Shown here piece by piece: positions 47,966 to 61,449 of a stretch of 64,000 nucleotides of DNA (position 1 is its first letter; each line of letters opens with the position of its first letter). The DNA comes from Hysterangium stoloniferum (taxonomy: Eukaryota; Basidiomycota; Agaricomycetes; Hysterangiales; Hysterangiaceae): NCBI GenBank assembly GCA_015178975.1, contig WHVD01000124.1, forward strand, positions 1-64,000, read 5' to 3'. The position numbers and the translations under genes are program-made. The notes beneath the pieces were generated by a model. The model saw only the letters and a program-made list of their open reading frames with translations. It searched no databases and was not told the DNA's origin.

Positions 47966-50844
47966 ATGTTGTCAAGGCGGATAACCAGGCAGACCTTGTT
48001 CGCTGCTGGACACTGGACACGGCCCTCTCTTGTTGTCGGCAGGATTCCACAAAGTCGCATTTTAACAACATCAACAACCCCACCTCCCTCAAAGTCGACT
48101 TTCTTTCGACGCGCGCTTCAAGTTGGAAAATGGTGCGGAATACTGATCGGCTCGACTGTCGTGGGGATAGGTGTAATCGGAGGCTCCATCCTCGTACACG
48201 ACGCATTTACCTACAACCAGAAACATCTGGAAGGAGTGCCTGTTTCACCGCTGTTTTTAGATGACGTGAGAGGCGGTCCGAAGAATCTACCTATTGCAAC
48301 CAGGTTCTTCCAGGAAAATGAGGACGAGGCGACGCACAAACTTTCTGGCAAACCTCGGCTGGTTATTGTAGGAAGCGGATGGGGGGTTCGTGCTCCCTCC
48401 CTCTTGAACTCCAAATTGCGAAAAAATAACGCCGTCTGACCCCACATTTATAGGCGGTGGGTGTTCTTCAAACCCTCCAAAAAGGTCTTTACCAGGTTAT
48501 TGTTGTTTCCCCCGAAACCTTTACAACCTTCACACCGCTATTACCTTGTAAGCCCTCTCTCGATTCGGTCATGTAGATATCTTTCTTAGAATTTCCAGCT
48601 GCTGCTGTGGGCACAGTACAAATACGGACACTGATTGAACCCTTGCGGAAGATCATTGCTCGTCTGCGAGGTCACTTCGTCTGCGGAAGGGCGGTCGACA
48701 TTAATATGAATGAACGGCTTATCGAGGTAGAGACAATCGGCACGGACGGAAACGTCAAAAATATTTATGTTTCGTGAGGGATTAACCCTGTTTCACTCTA
48801 TATACTATTATTGACTGTTTTCCAGATATGACAAATTGGTTATTGCTTGCGGATCTACTTCCGCTACTCACGGTGTCCCTGGTTTAGAAAATTGCTTCCA
48901 ATTGAAGACCATTGGTGATGCACAAGCAGTTCGCAGACGGCTATTAGGTGCGTAGGAGCTATTGGTGATGTATACACTCTTTTTTGATGGTTATTTAAAC
49001 TTTAGATAACTTTGAACTTGCCTCACTGCCGACAACATCGCGGGAAGAGCGAAAACGACTTTTGAGCTTTGTAGTTTGTGGCGGTGGTCCGACGGTACGC
49101 TATGACATAGTCTCTTTGGCTCGTACCTCATTTTTGTCAGGGTGTTGAAGTAGCGGCTGTGCGTTATCTATGTGATCCGGATGTTTCAGTCAAGAATAAC
49201 ATTATTTTTCTTCCACTCTAGGAGATCTACGACCTATGTCAAGAAGATATCATACAATATGTAAGACGTTAAATGACGTATGCCTTCAGTCTGTCAACCT
49301 GCTAAATATATATATATTAGTACCCTAAACTCGTCGGAGAAGATATCTCAATTCATGTCATCCAATCAAGAGAACATATATTGAATACGGTGAGTATTAC
49401 TCATACATTCGCCATCGATTTATCGATTCTGATTATATTGTCATAGTACTCAGAAGTAATATCGAACTATGTAGAGGTGCGACCTTTTTCAATTCTATAA
49501 AGGACTATCCATCTAAAATACCACATACTCGCAGGATAAATTTAATCGCGAAGGCGTTCATCTTATAACAAATGCCCGGTATATCACCCATGATACACAT
49601 TGTTATTAGGCTGATGCGTCACCACAGCGTTGGAGCCGTACATCCAGATAAAGTGGTCTATTCTACTAAGGATCTTCAGACTGGCAAGAAGATTGAGCAC
49701 GAGATCCCCTCAAATTTTGTGTTATGGTCCACAGGAATATCAAAGAATCCGTTCACACAACGCGTGTCTGATCTACTACCGAATCAGGTCCATCGGAAGG
49801 TATGGAGAAATCTTATCTCTTTCCAGAATAATATGTATTATACCTGCAACGTAGGCAATAGAAGTAGACTCCCATCTTCGCGTCAACGGCGCACCTCTCG
49901 GAACTGTCTATGCTGTGGGCGATTGCGCGACGGTGCCTATACAGCCTTTACTCACTTGCACATCACTCACATATCGCGCTTTTAGATTGAAACCAACATT
50001 GTGAATCATATCATGGAATTTGTAGATATCGTAGACAAGAATAACGATGGAAAAATTGACTATGAGGAATGGGAAGCGATGGGTGAGGCTTTTCCGCTTT
50101 ATCCATCCATCTGGACATGCGCATAACATCAGATCACAGTACAAGCTATCAAGAAGGTATTCCCCAGCGCAAGGGAACATATATCCCAGGTAGCTATGTC
50201 GCCATTGTTTAACGCGTTCAGACGTAATGTTTGATTTCAAGGCACGCGATCTGTTTGATAGATATGATTTCGACAAGGACTGTGTTTTAGAACTCAATGA
50301 ACTTGCGAGTCTACTTCAAAACATTGGTAACAAGCTTACCTCTCTTCCTGCTGTAAGACTTTTGAACTTTTTGTTGGATAGTCTGCTGACACTTTCCTCC
50401 CAGACTGCACAAGTGGCGAGTCAACAAGGCAAGTATCTCGGGAAAAAACTGTCAAAATTATCCAAACAGGAACCCATTTTAATCCGGCATGGCATCTCTG
50501 CTACGGACGAGGCTGTATCTCATCCCTTTGAGTACCATCACCTTGGGAATTTAGCCTACATTGGAAATGCTGCAGTGTTTGATCTGGGACAGAACTACTC
50601 GTTCATGGGCGGCTTGGTACGCATTATCAATGTGTTTCGTTAGACATGATCTTATGCACGGCGTAGCTGGCCATGTACGCGTGGCGGAGTGTATACTGGA
50701 GCGAGCAGGTCTCTACCCGTACCCGGGCATTGTTGATGTTTGATTGGATCATTAGGTAACTGAAGCTTTTTCAACCGTAATAACGATGTATCGTATCTGA
50801 TTTCTTCTAGGGGGATTTGGGGCAGAGACCTCTCCAAACTGTAA
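47966..50844 (+). CDS. Type II NADH:ubiquinone oxidoreductase with EF-hands (external alternative NADH dehydrogenase)
   Basis: A single-polypeptide, non-proton-pumping enzyme that passes electrons from NADH to ubiquinone at the mitochondrial inner membrane. It has a basic presequence (MLSRRITRQTLFAAGHWTRP), one membrane helix (WCGILIGSTVVGIGVIGGSI), an FAD fold (PRLVIVGSGWG|AVGVLQTL), an NADH fold (FVVCGGGPTGVEVAAE) and GTVYAVGDCA. An EF-hand insertion then has DKNNDGKIDYEE and a second loop DFDKDCVLELNE. It ends with FDWIIRGIWGRDLSKL, the family's membrane-binding tail. In the second loop the usual central Gly is Cys, so its calcium binding is doubtful. About 12 introns. EF-hands indicate the calcium-regulated form facing the intermembrane space. 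The start is the second of two candidates; the upstream one is TTG. Confidence 0.94.
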
Positions 50845-50940
50845 TTGCTTTAGTGCTCACACGTTGTCTCTCTCAAGTAGATCTTATGAGAACGATATGA
50901 ACAATGTGTATACAATCCGCCCGGACCTTAATATTATCTA

Positions 50941-52855
50941 CTACTGCTCTTGCCATTCGAGCGATCCCACTAGAGCTATACGACCATGAAGTGACCCTGG
51001 TCCGGGTGATAATACAGTCATTTGTCGACTATTCGTATCTATCGCCGTGCTGCCATCGAGATCGCGATTAAATTGTCAAAATGAGATAAGGGTGGCGGAA
51101 ACACTCACACCACAAGAAAACCTGCAACATCGCTATTCAATATCGCCTCATCATCTTTTTCAATCTCGCCTCCGTCAGGTTGAACTAACAGTGCTAAAAC
51201 AGCATTAAGCAGACCGGAACCACTTTGAGCTGGGTCGATAATAACAGGCTGCATTTCCGATACTACTCTTGATGCGCCGATAGGAAGCGCAGATGTCGGT
51301 GCCATTACCGCTATTTTCCGCAATTTAGCCTTGAGATTCAATGTATACTAAAGGATTTGTATACGGCACCTTCTCCTATTCGGTATATTGTCAGATCATT
51401 AAAATCAATGACAAGTGAGTGCGGCGATAGCGATAATTCCTCCATTGCCTCTCCTCCCAGTGCGCCTGCGGATACGCCAGCAGGGAGAGGGAGTGACTGG
51501 CCATACAAGTACGAGTGTAATTGCAAGCTGTGAACCCTGGATCGATATGCAAATTCCAGATCGACCACCTTGAAACGATTCAGTATTGGGCAAAATAATA
51601 CAATTATGTGAAGTAGCTCACACCACCAGATTTTGGTATTTTGACCACGGATAAAACATTACCAAATTCACGGCGCATTTCAACGTTGAGTTTCTCATGT
51701 CCAATTACGACAATGACGTTTACTACAATAAAGTTGATAGAAGAAACAACGTTGTGTAAAAAGTGTCCTGACTTTGGAATAGTTCAACGCAAAGCTTGAT
51801 AAATGCATATTTCTCTCCGGTTTTGCTGGCTTGAGTGGTAAAACTGGAGGGAGTATCCACAATTAATCCTGAAATAGAGCCTGTAAATCATTTAGTTATA
51901 TTTCTGAAGCCAGTCTTTTCTTGTATAACCTGCTACGTCGTTTTCCAGCCGGGCACTAATTCTCCGTGCAAGTGTGTGAATAAGTTTTTCCATCAATTTT
52001 GGATTTCGTCTAGTCTCAACATGGCCGAACCAATATACCAATGGTAGAAGTGCCGATGATGTTAACGCTGTCGGTGCAGATGTCGCTGAAGAACCCAGTG
52101 GATTTGCTGGTGTTGAGGTTGGAATAGGCATATTTACGGGACAAGCAGATATTGTTCCGGGTGCTGTCCATCCTCCCTATATGGTGAGTAAAATGAGCTG
52201 CTCCGGCACTATGTTGTGATATCTTATATACTTCTCCAGAGTCCAGGTTAACTAGGATTGGCGACCAGCGCTGTCCAGCACGAACTGCATAGTTCGCAAT
52301 GATTTTGCAGGCTGTGGTTTTCCCGGAATTTTCAGGGCCGATGACAAGTATTCTGGGAGGCTGCTTTTCTGACTCTGACAGACCCGTTGAGCTGGGTGAC
52401 CCCCGCTGTGCACGTCTAGTTTTTATTCTCATCTGTTCGAACGCTAGGTGTAAGTTTGCGTAAGATGACATTGGTGTCTCTTCAGATATGTATTCTGTTG
52501 ATGGTCGACCTATAACGTGTTAGAATGATCAGTTGGTTTAGGCAATAGTGAAATAAATGTAAATGACGCATCTCTAGTACGCAACCCTGCCAGGTAAATA
52601 TGGCAGCTTTGCATTCTGAACCAAATATGTAAGTTTTTCCTACTGCTAATTCAGCTCCAAAGACCTCTGCTAGGCCGGAAATAAGCTGCCAGTTGTTAGA
52701 TATCACTGAGTAAAAGCATGCCAACCAAATCTAGCACTGACCTTGACAGCCAGAGATGTTGAATCCGAGTCAAGCTCAAATCGATACTCTGTTTCTGGTT
52801 CTAGCTTCCATTCCTTTTTATCGTCAGTCACTTGTGCTTGTGCACTGTGTTCCAT
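50941..52855 (-). CDS. CLP1: Clp1, mRNA 3'-end cleavage factor / RNA 5'-kinase family
   Basis: Clp1 is a subunit of cleavage factor IA, which acts in pre-mRNA 3'-end formation in the nucleus. In animals it is also an active RNA 5'-kinase, while the yeast protein binds ATP without kinase activity. It starts MEHSAQAQVTDDKKEWKLEP, with an N-terminal beta domain (TEYRFELDSDSTSLAVKL, GLAEVFGAELAVGKTYIFG). The P-loop ILVIGPENSGKTTACKIIAN follows, then LVNLDSGE|GGWTAPGTISACP, VYWFGHVETRRNPKLMEKLI, VNVIVVIGHEKLNVEMRREF and an ending near GSLHGRIALVGSLEWQEQ. About eight introns. It converges on the NADH dehydrogenase gene, with 96 bases between the stops. Confidence 0.93.
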
Positions 52856-53247
52856 TAATATTCACTAGGGGACGTGAAAACACACTGCAGTCTAATAAGG
52901 TCTTGTTCAACTGGTGTACATATTAGTCAGCGAGTGCATTTGCATTATGTTTGCTCCTTTTCTTTTTTGTTGAGTCAATTTCTGTAATAGCACAACAATT
53001 ATGATGTGAGTCAATGCTTATTACAATTATAAGCCAGTAGGGAGGTGTGGCTAGCTCGTTTCTTGCAACCCAGCTCGCAAGGATTCCAAAACTATTTCTT
53101 TATCTTATAAATAGCGTACCCAGATGGAATGTGAGTCAGTGCCTATTACAATGATGTTTGCGTGATTCCGGCAGGCCTTGGATCCCTTACCTTCCCACCC
53201 CGATCGCGAGTCCCTCCCGTCCCCGAAGATACCCACGTATTCCCAAG
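52856..53247. promoter_or_regulatory. CLP1/adenosine deaminase divergent interval with two TGAGTCA sites
   Basis: TGAGTCA, the Gcn4/AP-1 core, occurs at 53007-53013 and 53132-53138. Each is embedded in a duplicated context (GTGAGTCARTGCYTATTACAAT), about 240 and 115 bases before the adenosine deaminase start. The duplication of site plus context argues against pure chance, though about eight TGASTCA matches would be expected at random in 64 kb. Confidence 0.4.
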
Positions 53248-55444
53248 ATGACACTTGAAGCATACATGGCATCCCGAGCTGACCTGCTCACGAAAGAGAG
53301 GTCCTTGCGTCGCGATCATATCTACAAGGCAAATATGAGCGCTACAGAGGCAAAAGCAGAAGAGATTGTCCGAAGATTGAGAAAGGAAGAAGCTGATACC
53401 ATCTGGAGTGCTATCAATGAAGATATACCCCATCCATTCCCTGGCATGGAGTTTCTTACTGGTATGCCTGTGATCAAAATGGTCAATTGCCATTACCAAT
53501 GAATATGCCCAGCCCGAAAAATTATTGAAAGTACTCAGCTGTTTAAACTCTTGCGCAAGGCACGGACTCTACTTTTCATTTCTTTACGATATGCATAAAT
53601 TCATCGACTTTATTCATCCTACAGATGCCTAAAGGGGCCATGCTTCATGCCCATCTTGATGCGACCGTGGACGTTTCTCTAGTATTGAAAATTGCTCTTG
53701 AGCATCCTGCTATTCACGTTAGGTCATCGACTTACCTTAGTGTGGATGAGGCAACGCGGCAACTGCCTGAATTTCGTGCTCTTCCTGTATCAGAATACGG
53801 CACAAGCGCGGATATAGCGAGTTCGACTTACGTGCCTGACAGTTGGATTCCCTTCAAAGAGGCTAGACAGGCCTGCTCCCTTGGGATCGAAGCTTTTGAT
53901 CAATGGGTTATACAAGCCATGACGATCAGTCCTACAGAAGCCTACAAAACTCATAGCACTGTGACGAAAGTGTGTTTCTAGATTTCTACCCATTGAATGG
54001 CCCAAATAAACCCTTCTCAATGCTGTAGATTTGGCAAAAGTTTACGAGCACCTTTTTAGTATCTGAGGTACATACATTAGATGTTTTGAGCAATACATCC
54101 CATTTATTCATTAATATTTCAGGGTATGCTCCGATACACTCCAATCTGGGAACAATATATCCGCGAATTTTTTTTATCCAGTATCCGAGATGGTATAATG
54201 TATATGGAACCTCGGATTAGTTTCTGGCAAAAGTATGTGAAGGAAAGGGAATATATCACCTGGACAACGTTCCTCACCTTTTCCATTTTGATACCTACCA
54301 GGACTATGATCAATGCCAAAGGCGAACAAAGTGCTACTCACGAAGAATGGTTAGACATTTTTGAAAGAGTCATTCAACAGGTCAAAAGTGAGCTCAAGGC
54401 ACAAGGCCGTGAAGACGAATTCTTCGGCGCCCGAGTGAGCATTATCCCTTTGTATCAGTGAACCAATAATTTAATCTAAGCAAATTACTCAAGATCATTT
54501 ATACCACATTACGCTTTATAACTCCAGAGGAGCTTGAATGGTACCTTGATGATTGCATCATGCTTAAACAGAAATACCCCCATCTCATTGCCGGTTTGCA
54601 TTCTTATCCAAAAAGAATACCGCTTTTTTTTTCTGAGACTCTAAGGCAGGGTTCGACCTAGTCGGAGACGAGAACGTTTTGCAACCTCTTACTTACTACC
54701 TCAAGCCCCTTCTTCGGTTTCAAGAGAAGCAAGCGGAGCTGGGAATCGATATCCCTTTCATCTTCCACGCAGGTGAAACCTTAGGGGACGGAAATCATGT
54801 AGACGATAATCTCTTCGACGCGATACTCCTTGGAACCAAAAGAATTGGCCATGGGTGCGTGCATTTACAGTCAACTGACCATCTCCGACTAGATTTTCCA
54901 TAGATTCTCGCTTGCGAAACACCCCCTCTTAATGCAAATGTGTAGAGAAAAGGGGATAGCGCTGGAAATATGTCCGATATCAAATGAAATTCTTGTGAAT
55001 GCATACTATATTTATTTCAGAATAGTAAACACTTACTTGCGACACGAAGCGTCTTACATCTTCCATTCCTATGCATCCACTTCCTACTATTCTTAACAAT
55101 GGGATTCCTGTGGCTTTGAGTCCTGACGATCCGGCAGTATTCGGTAATCTTGATTTATCTTATGACTTCTACCAGGTAGGTTTTTATTTATTATAACTGT
55201 CACTCTGCAAATATTGAAAAAATTGACAGGTTCTAGTTGCCAGTGAGGTGACTGGCTTAATAACATTGGCAGTTGCTGCTCGCGATAGTCTGGAGGTATG
55301 ATTTGTTGCTTGGTGACTTCTAGACACCTTCTGAAGCATTGTTAGTTTTCAACGTTGGAAAAATCAGAGAAAGAGCGGGCCTTGGCTGTTTGGGAAAAGC
55401 GTTGGGCTGCCTTCGTGGAAAGTATCTGTTCAGAATTTAAGTAA
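53248..55444 (+). CDS. ADGF/ADA2-type adenosine deaminase
   Basis: It deaminates adenosine or deoxyadenosine to inosine and ammonia. Metal and catalytic residues are visible in order: MLHAHLDATVDVSLVLKIAL (HxH zinc pair), FIFHAGETLGDGNHVDDNLF (His and catalytic Glu), KRIGHGFSLAKHPLLMQMC (His) and IPVALSPDDPAVFG (Asp pair). ALEICPISNEIL and LPTILNNG are ADGF landmarks. The N-terminal helix MTLEAYMASRADLLTKERSL has no signal peptide, unlike animal ADA2, so a cytosolic enzyme is likely. About nine introns. Start 53248 is the first ATG; an upstream open stretch begins at TTG. Length about 600, usual for fungal members. Confidence 0.9.
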
Positions 55445-55948
55445 CTGATTCAAGGCTACAAACAATATCAGCACGCAGACAGTAGACTAATGTTGAGCTC
55501 TTGTAACTGATTTCACAGGATTTATATACCTGATTTCTTGATTATATCGCATATTGAAACTTGCTGACCTTGTATAACCTTTGTGTCCCCTTCGGTTTGA
55601 CCATCACAGTAGGCGAAAGTTATCCATATTAGAAATCCATGCTCGGCGACCTGCAGTAACTGCCATGCCGAGCTGGAAGCGTGCTTGATTCGCTGCGATC
55701 ACGCACACTAACTTGAACGGTCAGGAAGACTCAAAATCAATAAATATAAATTGTCACCGTGGAGGTAAGTATTCCCCTGACATTTTCTTATAAAATGCAA
55801 TGCCGTATTATATTTGCATTGTCTCACTCGTGGATATCAATCATCGAGATCAATAGATTAAATCATTTTAAATTGGTAAGACATCACGTATCGTTAAGGG
55901 TCGTACAAGAACAAGTCTCGGGGGTGAACTTTGTCCAACTTGCCTTGA
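55445..55948. other. Convergent intergenic between adenosine deaminase and MFS genes
   Basis: No gene is seen. It holds the 3' flanks of both genes; a short frame from 55759 has no family likeness. Confidence 0.6.
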
Positions 55949-58418
55949 TCATAGTATGTACAGAAAGCCAGGTTGTCCTTCAATCACTTTGCCACCGCGA
56001 CGCACTTGTCGATTACAGTAGATAAACCAGGCGCTGTTCAAGCCCACCAGCAGAATTATTAACCCTTGTAAGGCGATCGTGACGGTTATGCCAGGTCTGT
56101 AGGAAGGTGCATCTTGTTGCCGGTAGACTGGAGGAACAAATGAACATAAGTTAACGAATATAGTATCTTGCAGATGTCATGCAACCTAGCGAGGTGATAA
56201 TACCACCTACGAGGAAGTCAAAGATCAGAAGGAGAAACCAAGAAAAATAACACAAGGATACATACCTATTCCACCAAAAGCAACCTGTATCGCACTGGAG
56301 AACGCTCGTTTGCTCTGTCCCCTGATATTGTTGGATTGCTGGAGCAAAAATGGTTCAGAGTCGTAAATTAAATAATTAAATACGACAACGAACATAGGCG
56401 AGCAATGCCGGGATGTTTCCTTGCGCACCTGCCACGCCGATAAAGGCACCAGCAAAGCGCACCTAGGACAATTTCGTTATTAGGTTGCTGGCGCGAGATA
56501 TGGCGCACTCACAGAATTGTTTGGGTGGAATCCAGTCATAGAAAGCCCAGTAATCGCCATCAACGCTTGTAAGACGATCTGTGTAATAATTCAGAAGATA
56601 TACCTGCATTATCGCCCATGTTATACTAACGACTGGACCTCGAAGACGATAATGATCAGCTAGCTTGCTCAGTCCCAAGGCGAAGAAGCAGGCACTAATG
56701 CCGGTAGGCGCGATCTTGAATAAAGTAGATTCACTCAAGTAATAGCAAGGAAGAAAATAATCACCCACTAGCAATTGTGCATTTTTGACAGAAAATCCCA
56801 ATCCGATCAAAATTATGGGGGTGAAATATCCGTAAGCCTAAAAATGGTAAAATGTCTTATAAAACGTAGTAGACAGGCTCTGACTAACATAAGTGGCTCT
56901 GGAGAAGCACTGAGCACTTTGAAATAAAAGAGTATAATGAATTGTGACGTGCTTACGTTGTTGTGCAGAGGTATGCCAGAGCGAAACCTGAATATCACGT
57001 AAGAATAAAGTGGCCATTATAAGGAACCATATGCACTCCATAATTTGAGATCACAGGTATATTTGAAACACTTTTGAAGAGTGAGCGAGTCATATTCGCC
57101 ATCAGCCCGATCGTTTTCTACTCGTATTTTAATCAAGTCTGTCTCCTCTTTTGTAAGAAACTTATTTTTATCGGGAAAGTCGACGATCACTATGTTATGG
57201 TTATATTAGTATTACCATCAGCTTGCAAGTTACCTTTCACGCCATACCGAGATATCCAACGAGGCTAAGTGTACAAGTCATAACACCTTCAATGATCTGT
57301 GTTTACATGAATATTAACCTTGAGTAGCATTATCCAAACTGGACGTACCAAAATCCATCTCCAACCACTGATATGGTCTGCCTTGATTGTGGATAATCCG
57401 TAGGCAAGGATACTCGAGAAAGCGCTAGCGACGATTGATCTGTTAAATTATCAGTCACACAATTGACAACCCTAAATATGAGACATACACGAGGTAGAAG
57501 GAAGCCAATCTTACTTGTACTTCCGCACGCTTATACCAGCAGGATATGAGCCATATGCACGCTGGGAAAAATCCTGCCTGTTAATCCACCATCTATTAGG
57601 CCTAGGACCCACGACATAGAATTGCACAGTATTCGAAGAAGAAAAATACTTGCTTCAAGGATTCCCAGTAAACCACGCAGCGCGGCCATTTGGTTCCACG
57701 TCTTGACAAAGCCCATGCTGATCATAATAACTCCCCAGAGCCTATTTATCGAGATGTTGATTTTCCAGAGACTCCGGAATGGCATACAACTCACAATCCA
57801 ATCGTGCCGAGATACAACGAGGCGCCAACCCTCCGGAATATGATATTTGAGGGCACCTCTAAATAGCCATCCATAAACAGGATAACTCGGGGACAGAGAA
57901 CAATAAATAGTTCTCACCCAGAATGATATAGGGAATGAAAAACACCAATGAGGCAAGCGAATAGTGATTGCCAACGCCAAGTTGCTTCAAATATTAATTA
58001 GTAAGATGATCTTTCGGGCGCAGCGCTGTAAGTGGTGTACATACGATTTCTTTGTCTGCACCTGACACGCGAGCATTGGAGAGATTATTCCGGTCAATCA
58101 GGCTTGAATGTCCGTTGTATTCATAAGCGACGTCTTTGAATTGCAGTTGGACGTACCTGAAGGCATAAATGCTACCCAAAATAGGCAACAGGCGCAAATC
58201 CACCTTTCGGCTAGCAGAGGGCCGTACGTGAGCCCTTGTGTAGCTTCTGCGGTGCATTATATCTGCACTTACATAGTTCTTTTGACAAATTCTTTGTCAA
58301 AATCGGCCTCAGCGATCAGACTCCCTGCTGATGAACGTTTCTCGTCCATTTTCTGCTTGTCAGGATGTGACCCCTCAACAGGAGAGAGGCTATCTACTCG
58401 TTTCTGATAGATAGCCAT
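55949..58418 (-). CDS. MFS transporter of the anion:cation symporter (allantoate permease, Dal5-like) family
   Basis: A plasma-membrane symporter for organic anions such as allantoate, ureidosuccinate, nicotinate or related compounds. The cytosolic start MAIYQKRVDSLSPVEGSHPD leads to RKVDLRLLPILGSIYAF (helix 1) and SLIDRNNLSNARVSG, typical of this family. Then come WGVIMISMGFVKTWNQMAAL, RGLLGILEA, GWRWILIIEGVMTCTLSLVG, AYGYFTPIILIGLGFSVKNA and AGAFIGVAGAQGNIPALLAY with SNNIRGQSKRAFSSAIQVAF. The C-terminus GQPGFLYIL resembles the family's FRYxL ending. At least twelve small introns, among the most fragmented genes here. About 500 residues and 12 helices. The substrate cannot be told from sequence. 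Confidence 0.87.
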
Positions 58419-58803
58419 ATAATGGATGGATGTTCACCTTGAAGTGAAAGCGGTGTAAGGCAGGTCAAGCGTCAGCCTCATGGTTTACAACCCTAGTAAT
58501 ATAGCTCGGTTGCATTCGTCGGATGATCCGCTTCTAACAACTTTAAATCAGGTCTAGTTCGATGTGCCTGTTTTGGCAATGCTTTAATGTTAGTGGAGCA
58601 GCCCACCGATCCAATCAGAATATAATCGCAACCTCCGGGGTATTGGTGCCAAACGAAGGTTCAGGGGTGCCGTCTACGGCAGTCGGATCTGGGGGCTTCC
58701 GGGGGCTCTCTATTGGTCAACGAATCCATCGTGGGTCTCGAATGTAATGTGAATATTGCTAACACTAAATTAAGGGGTTTCTGTGCTAGTATGGCGTCTA
58801 CGT
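58419..58803. other. Intergenic, promoter side of the MFS gene and 3' flank of TRP5
   Basis: No coding frame of note and no clear motif. Confidence 0.55.
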
Positions 58804-61449
58804 CTATTTCGCCTCCACATGCCAGTTGAGCTTCTCTGCCCACTTGCCTGGCAGCAACTCCGAAATTTGCTCGACATCCTTATCACCTCTGCCGGACAGG
58901 CACTGCCCGAAGGTCGGTCATGTGTTACAAGGTTAACAACATGCAGAGTACTCACAAGAACAATGTCGGCATCCTTGGGAAGTGTTTTTGCCAATTCAAC
59001 TGCTCCCCAGACAGCGTGGGCAGATTCAAGAGCGGGGATAATGCCTTCTAGCTGGGTACAAAGCCTAAAGCCACGGAGGGCGTCCTCATCGGTAGCCACA
59101 ATATACTCTGCTCTCCCAGAATCTTTTAACCAGGCATGTTCCGGGCCAACACCGGGATAGTCTAAGCCAGCACTGATAGAGTGGGTCTCTATAATTTGGC
59201 CAGTAACGGACTGCAAGAGGTACGTGCGGACGCCGTGCAGGACGCCAGGACTGCCAAGAGCAAGTGTCGCGCTGTGAAATGCGGTGTCGACACCTATATG
59301 AGTGAAGTGTGATAAGTGTGAGCAAGAAAGTGTCACTAGCGAGTTATGTCTGTACCTTGGCCTCCTGCTTCGACACCAATTAAGCGAACATTTTTCTCTT
59401 CAATGAAATCGTAGAATGTTCCAATGGCGTTACTACCGCCTCCCACACACGCCACGACAGCTTCTGGAAGCTTACCACGCACTTCGGCGAGCTGTGATTT
59501 AATTTCTCGGCCGATCACCCGTTGAAAGTCTCGCACGATGGTTGGGAAGGGGTGAGGTCCAATGGCAGAACCGACGAGATAATGAGTTGTAGACAGGTTG
59601 GTTACCCAGTCTCTCATTGCTTCGTTGATGGCGTCCTTGAGAGTGTTTGATCCTGACGAGACAGGTACAACCTATCCAGAGTTTCAGAGATCTCCCAAAT
59701 GCCGGTAGCAACCCACATACCTTCGCGCCCAGCATCCTAATTCGGAAGACATTAAGTGCTTGACGACGGACATCTTCGGATCCCATATAGATTATACACT
59801 CCAAACCAAAACGAGCACAGACTGTGGCAGTAGCAACGCCATGTTGTCCAGCGCCGGTTTCGGCGATAATACGTTTTTTGCCTAGACGTTTGGCCAAAAG
59901 AATCTAGACTTATGCTATCAGTATCGAATTGTTTTCTCCGCGATGACGTACCTGCCCAATGGCATTGTTGATTTTGTGAGAGCCTGTATGATTTCTGGAG
60001 GAAGTCAGGGAGGACATTGACAACTGAATGAATAGACAGACAGGTCCTCGCGTTTTAACCAAATTTTGGCACCGCCGGCGTGCTCAGTCAATCTCTCCGC
60101 AAGATATAACTTGGACGGACGGTTCATGTAACCATATAAACCTTCAAACTCTTTCCAGAACTCGGGATCCGCGATGGCAGTTTTGTGAGCCTCTTCTAAT
60201 TCGACAAGACAGTCTACCAAAGCCTCAGGAACATATTGACCTCCGAACTGGCCAAAGCGAGCGGGTAATGTAGTCAGCTTGGGGAGGACCTGTGGGATCG
60301 ACGGTGCCAGTATGCTCAAGCCTCGAGTAACTTTGATGGTTTCATTCGCGACTTTGGTCAGGATAGGAGTGGGTGAGTCGTTTTCAGTAAGATTTGCACA
60401 ATAATCTTTAACGTGTTCAGGAATTTTATCGTGGGGTGCGCCTTTGATAACGTGGACCAATCGACTGCCAACCACTACTCCATCGGCACCTGCATCTGCG
60501 ACATATTTGAAATGCTCTCGGGTTGAAACACCAAATCCAACTGCCAAATATGCAGAAGTGTGTTCTCGAACCCTCGAGATGATGGCAGGAAGTTGGTTGT
60601 TGATATTCTCCTTATCTGAGGAGCCCGTGGTGCCCATCTAGTAGTCATGTAAAAAGAAGCCTCCTCAAAGAAAATGCAGATATTACCTTTGAAACAATGT
60701 AAATGAATGAATCCGCGATTGATGTTAATAGCTTGATGCGGGAGAGAGATGTTGAGGGCGCGATTAATGGAATGTAAGATATCCTGGTAGATAATTCGCC
60801 TTATTTGTTGTACTAATAATAATAATCACAATGAAGTACGTACCCATTTGAAGTACAAACCTCTCTGAAGCGGATGGCTTCCTCAGGAGGGAGATCAACC
60901 ATGATAAACCCACTAGCACCGGCCGCCTGTGCATCTTTGACAGCTTTATCTTCTCCATAAGCCAATATAGGGTTATAATAGCCTGCAAAAAAGTCGGCCA
61001 GTCGATTTGATGTTGCGACACAATATCATACCCATCAAGAGAACTGGGATCGTAAGACCCTGCTGACGAGCCGTTTTTATTTGGTTAAGACATGTAGCAT
61101 AATCGACGTTATTCTTGAGAGCTATCTGCGGAAGATGAGTGCGCATATGATTAGGCTGTACTGGAAGGGACATCGGACAGACGAACAGTATTAGATTCCT
61201 GGATAGCGACACCGTCTGCAATGGGATCACTGAAGGGCATTCCAAGTTCAATAATATCCGTCCCACCGGCCTGCATGGCCAGCATAATCGGCACTGTATC
61301 ATTAGCAGTAGGATAACCTGCAGTGATGAACGCTACAAAAGCTGGCACTCCCTAACGCCAAAAATTTAGCAAAAGAGAGATAAAAGAGAAAACAACTAAC
61401 TCACGTGAGTCTTTTTAGCCTCAAACACGCTTTTTAAAGTCTCAGTCAT
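58804..61449 (-). CDS. TRP5: Tryptophan synthase, fused alpha-beta
   Basis: It catalyses the last two steps of tryptophan synthesis; indole made by the alpha part is joined to serine by the beta part. The alpha domain comes first: [93 protein letters not shown] and [21 protein letters not shown] short linker leads into beta: [40 protein letters not shown] (PLP-binding Lys in HTGSHK), [52 protein letters not shown] and SGRGDKDVE. It ends [12 protein letters not shown]. This alpha-then-beta fusion is the fungal form. About nine introns; about 720 residues. TGACTC lies 42 bases upstream. Confidence 0.97.

Noticed and set aside
53158-53250. Upstream extension of the adenosine deaminase start
   Set aside because: It would begin at TTG and adds a Pro/Arg-rich stretch not expected in the family; the ATG at 53248 is the natural start.
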